From an uncultured Selenomonadaceae bacterium (GTDB taxonomy: Bacteria > Bacillota > Negativicutes > Selenomonadales > Selenomonadaceae), in assembly GCA_905235425.1 (NCBI GenBank), contig CAJOKY010000010.1:1-19778 (forward strand): a stretch of DNA of 19,778 bases, given 5' to 3'. Below, in pieces: positions 6,324-13,008 of the stretch (its first letter is position 1; each line of letters begins with the position of its first letter). Made by a program: the position numbers and the translations under genes. Below the pieces are notes generated by a model. That model was not told the origin of the DNA. It saw nothing but the letters and a program-made list of their open reading frames with translations, and did no database searches.

Positions 6324-7949
6324 ATGGCAAAAGAAATTTTGTTTAATGAAGAAGCTCGCCGCGCGCTTGAACGCGGTGTAGATGCTCTTGCAAATGCAGT
6401 TAAAGTTACACTCGGACCTAAAGGTCGCAATGTTGTACTTGAAAAGAAATATGGCGCTCCGACAATTACAAATGACGGCGTAACCATTGCACGCGATATT
6501 GAACTTGAAGATCACTTTGAAAACATGGGTGCGCAACTCGTAAAAGAAGTTGCCACAAAGACAAATGACGTTGCAGGTGACGGCACCACGACGGCTACAC
6601 TTTTGGCACAGGCTATTGTACGCGAAGGCATGAGAAATGTCGTTGCCGGCGCTAACCCCATGATTATTAAAAAAGGTATTGAAACTGCCGTTAAAAAGCT
6701 CGTCGAAGAAATTAAAAATTCCTCGAAAAAAGTTGACGGCAAAGACGATATCGCTAAAGTTGCGGCTATTTCTTCCGGCGATGAAGAAATTGGCAACTTG
6801 ATTGCTGAAGCTATGGAAAAAGTCGGCAAAGACGGCGTTATTACAGTTGAAGAATCCAAAACCATGATGACAAATTTGAACGTCGTCGAAGGTATGCAAT
6901 TCGATCGCGGCTACATTTCGCCTTACATGGTGACTGATGCCGATAAAATGGAAGCGATACTCGACAATCCCTTCATACTGTTGACAGATAAAAAAGTTTC
7001 GTCAATCGCTGACATTATGCCGATTCTTGAACAAATCGTAAAGAGTGGCAGACCGCTTGCAATTATCGCTGAAGATGTTGACGGTGAAGCGCTTGCTACA
7101 ATCGTAGTGAACAAACTGCGCGGCACGTTTAAAGCGTTGGCAGTTAAGGCGCCAGGTTTCGGCGATCGTCGTAAAGCTATGTTGGAAGACATTGCGATTT
7201 TGACCGGCGCAACGGTTATCAGCGAAGACGTAGGACGCAAACTTGAAAGCGTGACTTTTGAAGATCTCGGCACGGCTCGCCAAATTCGCTCCACTAAAGA
7301 AGAGACGACGATTGTTGACGGCGCAGGTGACAAGCAAGCTATTGACTTCCGCGTTGCACAAATTAAAAAGCAAATTGAAGAGTCCACCAGTGACTTTGAT
7401 AAAGAAAAACTTCAAGAACGCCTTGCCAAACTTTCCGGCGGCGTTGCCGTTATCGAAATCGGCGCGGCTACTGAAGTTGAAATGAAAGAGAAAAAGCTCC
7501 GCATTGAAGACGCGCTTAACGCTACCCGCGCAGCTGTCGAAGAAGGCATCGTTGCAGGCGGCGGCACGACTTTTGTCGACATTCTCCCCGTGCTTAACGA
7601 TATTAAGGCGGAAGGCGACGCTAAAGTCGGTGTTGAAATTGTTAAACGCGCCATTGAAGAACCCGTACGCCAAATTGCCAACAACGCAGGTCAAGAAGGC
7701 AGCGTAGTTGTCGAGGCTGTCAAGAAGGCAGGCAAAGGCGTAGGTTTCAACGCTCTTACAAATGAAATGGTTGATATGATCGGCGCAGGTATCGTTGATC
7801 CTGCAAAAGTTGTACGTTCTGCACTTCAAAACGCGGCATCTATCGCGGCAATGATTCTCACTACTGAAACGCTTGTTGCTGATAAACCTGAACCCCCCGC
7901 TCCTCCCATGCCCGGTGGAATGGGCGGCGGCATGCCCGGTATGATGTAA
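6324..7949 (+). CDS. groEL: chaperonin GroEL
   Basis: A 541-residue 60-kDa chaperonin of the expected length. It starts MAKEILFNEEARRALERGVDA and has VTLGPKGRNVVLEKK, the ATP-binding DVAGDGTTTATLLAQAI, AVKAPGFGDRRKAMLEDIA, EEGIVAGGGTTFVDIL, and the flexible C-terminal tail rich in Gly and Met (GGMGGGMPGMM). It forms the double-ring folding chamber with GroES. GGAGG lies ahead of the ATG at 6324. A strong terminator follows at 8013. Antisense open frames of up to 275 codons across this gene are shadows of its codon use. Confidence 0.98.
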   Translation: MAKEILFNEEARRALERGVDALANAVKVTLGPKGRNVVLEKKYGAPTITNDGVTIARDIELEDHFENMGAQLVKEVATKTNDVAGDGTTTATLLAQAIVREGMRNVVAGANPMIIKKGIETAVKKLVEEIKNSSKKVDGKDDIAKVAAISSGDEEIGNLIAEAMEKVGKDGVITVEESKTMMTNLNVVEGMQFDRGYISPYMVTDADKMEAILDNPFILLTDKKVSSIADIMPILEQIVKSGRPLAIIAEDVDGEALATIVVNKLRGTFKALAVKAPGFGDRRKAMLEDIAILTGATVISEDVGRKLESVTFEDLGTARQIRSTKEETTIVDGAGDKQAIDFRVAQIKKQIEESTSDFDKEKLQERLAKLSGGVAVIEIGAATEVEMKEKKLRIEDALNATRAAVEEGIVAGGGTTFVDILPVLNDIKAEGDAKVGVEIVKRAIEEPVRQIANNAGQEGSVVVEAVKKAGKGVGFNALTNEMVDMIGAGIVDPAKVVRSALQNAASIAAMILTTETLVADKPEPPAPPMPGGMGGGMPGMM

Positions 7950-7953
7950 AGAA

Positions 7954-8000
7954 GATCGACGGATCAGCGGATTTTTAAAATCGCCGGATCGTCGGATCTA
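7954..8000 (+). repeat. GATC-based octamer repeat after groEL
   Basis: Just after the groEL stop the sequence reads GATCGACG, GATCAGCG, a GATT-started 17-base stretch, then GATCGTCG and GATCTA, so GATC-type units start at 7954, 7962, 7970, 7987 and 7995, mostly eight bases apart. It resembles the heptamer spacers in position (right after a stop codon) but has a different unit and period. Confidence 0.55.
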
Positions 8001-8012
8001 AAATAAATTTTG

Positions 8013-8045
8013 TCTGCAGTTTTAAAAGGACTGCAGATTTTTTTT
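8013..8045 (+). terminator. rho-independent terminator of groESL
   Basis: TCTGCAGT (8013-8020) pairs perfectly with ACTGCAGA (8030-8037) around a 9-base loop and is followed by eight T. This ends the groESL transcript. Confidence 0.92.
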
Positions 8046-8083
8046 GTAAAAATTTCTTGAAATTGGATTGGGAGTGAAAAATT

Positions 8084-8623
8084 TTGGAAGAAAAAAAGGG
8101 CTTGGTAATGATTCATACCGGCGACGGCAAGGGTAAAACTACGGCGGCATTGGGGCTTGCTCTTCGCGCATACGGCGCAGGACTTAACGTCTTGATTCTG
8201 CAGTTTATAAAAGGTCGGCAAAACTCCGGCGAACTTGCCGCGCTTGAACTGCTTACAAAAATTCCGGCTGAAAATAAAATTGAAATTCGGCAATGCGGTC
8301 TCGGCTTTATCGATAAAAATAATATAGGCGAACATAAAGCGGCGGCAGACTCGGCGCTTGACATTGCACGCGCAGAAATTCTTTCGGCGAAATGGGATTT
8401 AATAATCTTAGACGAAATACTTTACGCCGTGAAATTTCAACTGCTGGACGCTGAAAAAGTTTTGGCGCTGATAAAAATTAAACCGCCGCAAATTCATCTT
8501 GTCTTGACCGGCAGAGACGCACCGAAAATTTTAATTGACGCGGCAGATTTGGTAACCGAAATGAATTTGGTTAAGCACCCTTTTCAGCGCGGAATAAAGG
8601 CTCAACGCGGCATTGAGTTTTAA
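8084..8623 (+). CDS. cobO: cob(I)yrinic acid a,c-diamide adenosyltransferase
   Basis: A 179-residue P-loop protein of the CobO/BtuR/CobA family, which transfers the 5'-deoxyadenosyl group of ATP to Co(I) corrinoids to make adenosylcobalamin. Evidence is the N-terminal MIHTGDGKGKTTAALGLALRA with Walker A GDGKGKTT (residues 14-20 region), LILQFIKG, the Walker B-like WDLIILDEILYA, and VLTGRDAPKILIDAADLVTEMNLVKHPF, a conserved C-terminal signature. Start is TTG 8084, with GGGAG about 9 bases upstream; the ATG codon internal to the Walker A region is too late. It follows the groEL terminator, so it must have its own promoter, but I see no convincing one in the 40-base gap. No other cobalamin genes are in the window. 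Confidence 0.93.
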   Translation: MEEKKGLVMIHTGDGKGKTTAALGLALRAYGAGLNVLILQFIKGRQNSGELAALELLTKIPAENKIEIRQCGLGFIDKNNIGEHKAAADSALDIARAEILSAKWDLIILDEILYAVKFQLLDAEKVLALIKIKPPQIHLVLTGRDAPKILIDAADLVTEMNLVKHPFQRGIKAQRGIEF

Positions 8624-8717
8624 ATTTCTGCGCGGCAGGCAGGAAATACAAAAATATTTGTGGAATTAGCAGACAAAATTTTGGCGTAAAAATTTTTTAG
8701 AAATGTTGGTGATTATT

Positions 8718-9188
8718 ATGGCGTTGACACAACTTAAAAAAAATACCGACAACAAATTTGTTTGTCCGACGTGTAATAGCGAACTGTGTAAATCGGACGG
8801 AGGCACGCTTAAGGTTGAAAACGGCAAAGTCAATATGGATAACGCTTTACCGCGTTACATTTGCGATAATTGCGGCGTCTTTTACCGAGAACTTTTGCAC
8901 TCCGGCTATTACGACGTTTTCGATTTGCCTGCCGAAGAGAAAAAAGCTAAGCCGAAAATTATTTCTACTGCCGATATTCCACCGACTCAACTTAAGCGCG
9001 AAGCCGACGGCAAATGTCCCTGTCCGCGTTGCGGCGAACGAATGGATTTTGTTGAGGCGGGTCCCGTGCAGATTGTCAACGGCAAGCCCGATTTCAGCAA
9101 CACGATAGATCATTTCAACTGCCCAAATTGTAAATCTGTCTTTCGCAAAATTGCCGGTACAGATTATTTTCAGTGGTCAGACAAATAA
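8718..9188 (+). CDS. tandem zinc-ribbon protein, function unknown
   Basis: A 156-residue protein made of two copies of one module. Each begins LTQLKK/PTQLKR, has a CPxC knuckle, a stretch with GK(V/P) and a D-N segment, and a second CxNC knuckle, then an aromatic end (YRELLHSGYYDVF; FRKIAGTDYFQW). Cysteines are at about 16, 19, 49, 52 and 102, 105, 135, 138, so the 30-residue gap between knuckles is identical in both copies and each can hold one zinc. A third Cys (24 or 100) is unpaired. The two modules are joined by a lysine-rich linker (EEKKAKPK). ATG 8718 is preferred over ATG 8703 because GGTGAT lies about 6 bases upstream. No enzyme motif or nucleic-acid domain is recognised; small tandem zinc ribbons often bind nucleic acid or proteins, but that is a guess. 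Confidence 0.8.
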   Translation: MALTQLKKNTDNKFVCPTCNSELCKSDGGTLKVENGKVNMDNALPRYICDNCGVFYRELLHSGYYDVFDLPAEEKKAKPKIISTADIPPTQLKREADGKCPCPRCGERMDFVEAGPVQIVNGKPDFSNTIDHFNCPNCKSVFRKIAGTDYFQWSDK

Positions 9189-9210
9189 TTTTAACATGGG
9201 AGAAATTTAG

Positions 9211-10330
9211 ATGAACCTTGTAATTCTCAAAACAAACGCTTATTTTGGAAACAATCAAAAACTTTTCGACGCAATGGAAATGCTCGGGCATAATTTTGTT
9301 GGCTTTATTGCTCTTGGAAACTTTGAAGGTATTGCGGAGGTTGAAGGACAAAATATTTATCCGATTGAGTATGTACACCGCTTGAAATACGATTTCATTT
9401 TAATTGATCAAGCAGTTGATGAAGCCCAAAAATTAGTTCCACTTATAACACATTTAAATATACCGTTGAATAAAGTCCGGACGTACTATTGGCTTTTACA
9501 ACAGGTTATGGTAAAAAAATACGAAGACGTTAAAGATCCCGTGATACAAGAGACATTTACATACTGGCAAAATCATGAGCTGTCTATTTGGAATCAGCAT
9601 TTGGAAGGTCTGGGTAAAACATTTGACGAAGTTTTTATCGACGAAAGTTGCAATTTGCCGTATATAAATTTTCAAACGATTGAAGGTAAGACGCGCCGAA
9701 TGTATTATCCTCGTGACGGCAGCGGGCAAGTTCAAGGTTCTGACGGAAAAAAATATGTATGTGATATTTTACGTGAACAAATTCCAACTTCACCGCACCT
9801 TTACGTTAAAGGCAGTCATAAGGTTGATGAAGGCGACGTGCTGATTGACGCAGGTGTTTGCGAAGGAAATTTTTCACTGCGTTATGTTGACATTGCCTCC
9901 AAAGTTTATTTATGCGAACCGGATAAAAAATGGTTTGAGCCTTTATATTATTCATTCAAAGATTGTTGGGATAAGGTAGAGTTCATACCGAAATTTGTTT
10001 CTGACTCGACACAAAAAAAGGGGGGGGGTAGCGGCATTGGACGACTTTGTACATGTTCCCTCTGACAGTAAAATTTTTTTGAAAATGGATATTGAAGGCG
10101 CTGAACCGGCGGCATTGCGCGGAGCGAAAAAAATTTTGACGACGAATAAAGTCAAGGCGTCTGTCTGCAGTTACCATAACGCTGATGACCTTATTAAAAT
10201 TAAGGCTATATTTCAAAATTACGGCTACAATGTCAGTACGAGTGAAGGTTATATGATTTTCATCTACGATCCCAAAATTTGGGAGACGGCAGATTTTCGT
10301 AAGGGTATCGTTTACGCCGAAAATTTTTAG
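9211..10330 (+). pseudogene. FkbM-family methyltransferase, interrupted at an A7G9 tract (possible phase variation)
   Basis: The first frame (ATG 9211, GGGAG upstream) encodes an unrecognised N-terminal domain of about 190 residues, then the methyltransferase core: GDVLIDAGVCEGNFSLRYVD is the SAM-binding motif I and VYLCEPD the motif II acid. The frame runs through CAAAAAAAGGGGGGGGG (A7, then G9 at 10020-10028) and stops soon after. The next frame continues with VAALDDFVHV, KIFLKMDIEGAEPAALRGAKKIL and a normal C terminus ending at 10330; KMDIEGAE is a hallmark of FkbM methyltransferases. Loss of one G (or gain of two) joins the frames into about 372 residues. FkbM enzymes O-methylate sugars or other small acceptors, often in surface glycans. 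Interpretation: contingency locus now off, or a homopolymer read error. Confidence 0.85.
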
Positions 10331-10334
10331 ACAA

Positions 10335-10389
10335 TTCCTAATAACTTGCGAAATATCGAATTAGCTGGTATGATTAGGAAAATTTTTTT
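10335..10389 (+). promoter_or_regulatory. inverted repeat around the septum-initiator promoter
   Basis: TTCCTAAT (10335-10342) and ATTAGGAA (10373-10380) are perfect 8-base arms 30 bases apart. Between them lies the promoter TTGCGA (10346-10351), 17 bases, TATGAT (10369-10374), with an extended TGG ahead of the -10. The right arm covers the end of the -10 box and the likely start site, and is followed by seven T (10383-10389). It could be an operator or a long-loop terminator for the gene before it. Confidence 0.6.
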
Positions 10390-10400
10390 GGTGATAAATA

Positions 10401-10676
10401 ATGAAAGAGAAAAAAGGGATAAACTGGTTTTTCGTGATAATGTTCGTGGTTGTCGCATATTTCTCAACCGTGTTGATTTCTCAACAGGTTCACTTGTCGC
10501 ATGTCAGCGAAAGTAAGCGGCTGGCAGATAAAAGACTTGAGACGGCTAAGGCAGAAAACGAAAAACTTTTGAAACAGTATAACGAATTGCAGGATTTAAA
10601 CAACATTGAAAGATTGGCGCGCGAGGATTTAGGGCTTGCTAAGGAAGGCGAAATGCCCTATCAACCTGCGCGATGA
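10401..10676 (+). CDS. divIC: septum formation initiator family protein (FtsB/DivIC-like)
   Basis: A 91-residue bitopic membrane protein. After a short positive N terminus (MKEKKGINW) comes one membrane segment (about 9-28, FFVIMFVVVAYFSTVLI), then a coiled coil (about 35-68, ESKRLADKRLETAKAENEKLLKQYNELQ), and a conserved end IERLAREDLGLAKEGE (the LAREDLG motif of FtsB/DivIC). These proteins form a complex with FtsL and FtsQ/DivIB that activates septal peptidoglycan synthesis. Order septum initiator-S1-tilS-hpt-ftsH matches the divIC-yabR region of Bacillus, so divIC is the better symbol; FtsB is the Gram-negative name. It starts at ATG 10401 after its own promoter. Confidence 0.88.
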   Translation: MKEKKGINWFFVIMFVVVAYFSTVLISQQVHLSHVSESKRLADKRLETAKAENEKLLKQYNELQDLNNIERLAREDLGLAKEGEMPYQPAR

Positions 10677-10830
10677 TAAAAAACTAAAAGCTATCGGCTA
10701 ACGGCTAAAACCTAACAGCTAACGGCTAAGAGCTAACAACTAAGAGCTAACAACTAAGAGCTAACAACTAAGAGCTAACAACTAAGAGCTAACGGCTAAT
10801 AGCTAACAGCTAAAGGCTAACAGCTTAATT
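10677..10830 (+). repeat. perfectly phased CTAAnnn heptamer array
   Basis: From the base after the septum-initiator stop codon to just before the AGGAGG of the S1 gene, the sequence consists of 22 seven-base units. From 10684 to 10823 twenty units stand in exact register, and nineteen of them start with CTAA (the exception is CTATCGG at 10691). The centre (10726-10788) is a 14-base repeat, CTAAGAGCTAACAA, four times plus half a copy. Variable positions are mostly AAC, CGG, CAG, GAG and CAA. Confidence 0.92.
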
Positions 10831-10847
10831 TGCAGGAGGAAAAAATT

Positions 10848-11267
10848 TTGGCAATTGAAGTGGGCAGCGTAGTCGAAGGAAAAGTTACGCGAATTACTAA
10901 TTTTGGTGCCTTCGTAGAGCTGGAAGATGAAAAATCGGGATTGATTCACATTTCTGAAGTTGCAAATGAATATGTAAGCAACATCAGCGATTTTTTGCAC
11001 GAAGGCGAAACGGTGCAGGCAAAAGTTGTAAGCATTGATGCTAACGGCAAAGTCGCGCTGTCATTGAAAAGAATGAAGCCGCCTGTTCAAGAGGCGGAGA
11101 AACCTGCGGCTAGAGCAATTAATAAGCCTAAGCCGAACAAAAAACTTTCCGCGTCTTTTGAAGATAAATTGTCAAAATTTTTGAAGGACAGCGACGAAAG
11201 ACTTACCGATTTAAAGCGCAAAACCGATTCAAAGCGCGGCGGACGCGGTTCAAGGCGTTCAGATTAA
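10848..11267 (+). CDS. yabR: S1 RNA-binding domain protein (YabR/GSP13-like)
   Basis: A 139-residue protein with one S1 domain at residues about 4-75: VGSVVEGKVTRITNFGAFVELEDEKSGLIHISEVANEYV and then VKAKVVSIDANGKVALSLKRM-like sequence, the classic five-strand OB fold. The C-terminal third is basic and low in complexity (PKPNKKL, RKTDSKRGGRGSRRSD) and likely adds RNA binding. Proteins of this type associate with ribosomes. TTG at 10848 is chosen because AGGAGG at 10834-10839 is 8 bases upstream; the open frame from TTG 10830 would place the ribosome binding site inside the gene. It lies between the septum initiator and tilS as yabR does in Bacillus. Confidence 0.88.
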   Translation: MAIEVGSVVEGKVTRITNFGAFVELEDEKSGLIHISEVANEYVSNISDFLHEGETVQAKVVSIDANGKVALSLKRMKPPVQEAEKPAARAINKPKPNKKLSASFEDKLSKFLKDSDERLTDLKRKTDSKRGGRGSRRSD

Positions 11268-11295
11268 ATCACGCATTTAGCGGGAGGGAAATTTT

Positions 11296-12279
11296 TTGCT
11301 GAAAAAGTTCATTGACATTTGCTTAGCAGAAAATATTTTTTCCGTGCATAAAATCGTTATCGCAGTATCCGGCGGCTCAGATTCACTTGCACTTGCCGAT
11401 TTACTTTTCAACGTCAAGCAACGGTTTAATCTTGAAATTTGCATTGCGCACTATGAACACGGCTTGCGCGGTCAAGCGTCATTGGACGACGCGGCTTTTG
11501 TAAAAAATTTTGCCGATAATCTTGGTGTGAAATTTTTTTGCGAACACGGCGACGTTAAACAATTTGCGGCGGAAAATAAAATCTCTATCGAAACTGCGGC
11601 GCGGCAACTTCGATATAATTTTTTGAACAAAGTCAAGCGCGAAATGAACTTTGACGCTATAGCTCTTGCTCATCACGCCGACGATCAGGCAGAAACAATT
11701 TTAATGCGTCTTCTGCGCGGAGCGACGTCGGCGGGATTGGGAGCAATGAAATTTTCCGTCCAATCCGAAGAATACGGCTTGCTTTTACGTCCGTTACTAC
11801 GTTTTAGAAAAAGTGAACTTGAAAATTACTGCGTGACACGAGGACTTATTCCGCGCATTGACGCCACAAATTTTGAACCGGACGCGACGCGAAATAAAAT
11901 TAGGCTGGAACTTTTGCCGACGCTTGAAAGTTTTAATCCTGCCGTTGTTGATACTCTATGCCGATTTGGTGAAGTGACGGCGGCAGAGTCAGATTTCATA
12001 AAGCTTGAAACTGAAAAAATTTATCCCCGCATTGCCAAATTAAATTCCGCGAATACGCTTGAACTTTTACGCGGCGAATTTTTAAAACTTCATACAGCAA
12101 TGCAAAGGGCGGTTATTAAAAAGTTTTTGGCTCAGGTAAGCGGCATTAAAGATTTCGGCTTTACCAATTTTGAGGCAGTCAGAAAAGTTTTGGTGAAAAA
12201 CTTGGCAGGCGTCGAACTTCCGCATAACTTCCGCGCAGATTTGAAACGCGGCAAACTTACGATTAAAAAAAATTTTTAA
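11296..12279 (+). CDS. tilS: tRNA(Ile)-lysidine synthase, short form
   Basis: A 327-residue N-type ATP pyrophosphatase. It has the PP-loop VSGGSDSLALADLL (SGGSDS at 25-30), AHYEHGLRGQASLDDAAF, ALAHHADDQAETILMRLLRG, GLLLRPLLRFRKSELENYC and DATNFEPDATRNKIRLELLP, all TilS signatures. TilS converts C34 of the CAU-anticodon tRNA(Ile) to lysidine, making it read AUA instead of AUG, an essential step. Most TilS are 430-470 residues with a C-terminal TilS_C domain; this one ends soon after the central helical domain, like the short Aquifex form. The frame ends naturally with a normal stop and hpt follows after 27 bases, so it does not look like a truncation. Start is TTG 11296 with GGGAGG 8 bases upstream. 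Confidence 0.93.
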   Translation: MLKKFIDICLAENIFSVHKIVIAVSGGSDSLALADLLFNVKQRFNLEICIAHYEHGLRGQASLDDAAFVKNFADNLGVKFFCEHGDVKQFAAENKISIETAARQLRYNFLNKVKREMNFDAIALAHHADDQAETILMRLLRGATSAGLGAMKFSVQSEEYGLLLRPLLRFRKSELENYCVTRGLIPRIDATNFEPDATRNKIRLELLPTLESFNPAVVDTLCRFGEVTAAESDFIKLETEKIYPRIAKLNSANTLELLRGEFLKLHTAMQRAVIKKFLAQVSGIKDFGFTNFEAVRKVLVKNLAGVELPHNFRADLKRGKLTIKKNF

Positions 12280-12306
12280 AGTCAACATAGAAAGGATCTG
12301 GTTAAA

Positions 12307-12861
12307 TTGAAAACTAAAGAAGATTTCATCGAGCGCGTACTTTACACTGAAGAAGAAATTGCAACCCGCGTCAAGGAAATTAGCGCACAAATCAGCGAAG
12401 ACTACAAGGACATTGAAAAACCGCTGTTGACGGTCGGCATTTTGAACGGCGCGGTAATGTTCTACACTGATCTTGTAAGACGCGTCTCGATTCCCGTACA
12501 CTTTGATTTTATGATTGCCTCCAGTTACGACGCCAATACGCATACCAGCGGCAAGGTTAATATCTTGAAAAATTTGGATAACGATCCTAAAGGTCGCGAT
12601 ATCCTTTTGGTTGAAGATATTGTAGACTCCGGCACGACGATGAATTACCTTGTTGAATATTTCAAGGATAAAGGTGCGAACAGCGTTAAAGTTTGCGCGC
12701 TTTTAAATAAGCCTTCGCGCAGAAAAATTGATGTTGACGTTGACTATTGCGGCTTTGAAGTTCCTGACGAATTTATTGTAGGTTACGGTCTTGACTTCGC
12801 GCAGCATTACAGAAATTTACCTTATCTCGGCATTTTAAAGCGCAGTGTTTATTCTAAATAG
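12307..12861 (+). CDS. hpt: hypoxanthine phosphoribosyltransferase
   Basis: A 184-residue type I phosphoribosyltransferase, the usual length. The PRPP-binding motif LLVEDIVDSGTT covers residues about 100-111; ILNGAVMFYTDLVRR is the upstream loop, and KVCALLNKPSRRK and VDYCGFEVPDEFIVGYGLD(F/Y)A are the purine-binding C-terminal signatures. It salvages hypoxanthine (and usually guanine) to IMP/GMP. Start is TTG 12307 with AAGGAT about 9 bases upstream. It sits between tilS and ftsH as hprT does in Bacillus. Its TAG stop (12859-12861) directly adjoins a heptamer array. Confidence 0.95.
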   Translation: MKTKEDFIERVLYTEEEIATRVKEISAQISEDYKDIEKPLLTVGILNGAVMFYTDLVRRVSIPVHFDFMIASSYDANTHTSGKVNILKNLDNDPKGRDILLVEDIVDSGTTMNYLVEYFKDKGANSVKVCALLNKPSRRKIDVDVDYCGFEVPDEFIVGYGLDFAQHYRNLPYLGILKRSVYSK

Positions 12862-12973
12862 CTGTTAGCTGTTAGCGATTAGCGGTTAGCTATTGGCTGT
12901 TACTATTAACTAATCGGCTAATCACTAACCACTACTCACTACTAACTACTAACTACTTACTAACACTAAAAAT
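12862..12973 (+). repeat. heptamer array in the hpt-ftsH spacer, switching unit type
   Basis: Sixteen seven-base units follow the hpt stop codon. The first are CTGTTAG, CTGTTAG, CGATTAG, CGGTTAG (TTAG at the end); the later ones are CTAATCA, CTAACCA, CTACTCA, CTACTAA (twice), CTACTTA, CTAACAC. The 7-base register holds across the change of unit type, and most units begin with C. The array ends about 20 bases ahead of the ftsH ribosome binding site (AAGGAG, 12995-13000). Confidence 0.82.
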
Positions 12974-13008
12974 TCATTGCGCATAAGCATTGAAAAGGAG
13001 CGTTGTAA

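Noticed and set aside
6285..7829. Long open frames antisense to groEL (up to 275 codons)
   Set aside because: They are mirror frames of a strongly biased real gene, with no ribosome binding site and low-complexity Phe/Asn/Ser-rich peptides.
8624..8717. Terminator or riboswitch between cobO and the zinc-ribbon gene
   Set aside because: A weak hairpin (ATTTCTGC with GCAGGAAAT) has no T run after it, and the gap is too short for a cobalamin riboswitch.
11268..11295. tRNA genes between the S1 gene and tilS, as in some Bacillus
   Set aside because: The gap is only 28 bases and holds just a ribosome binding site.
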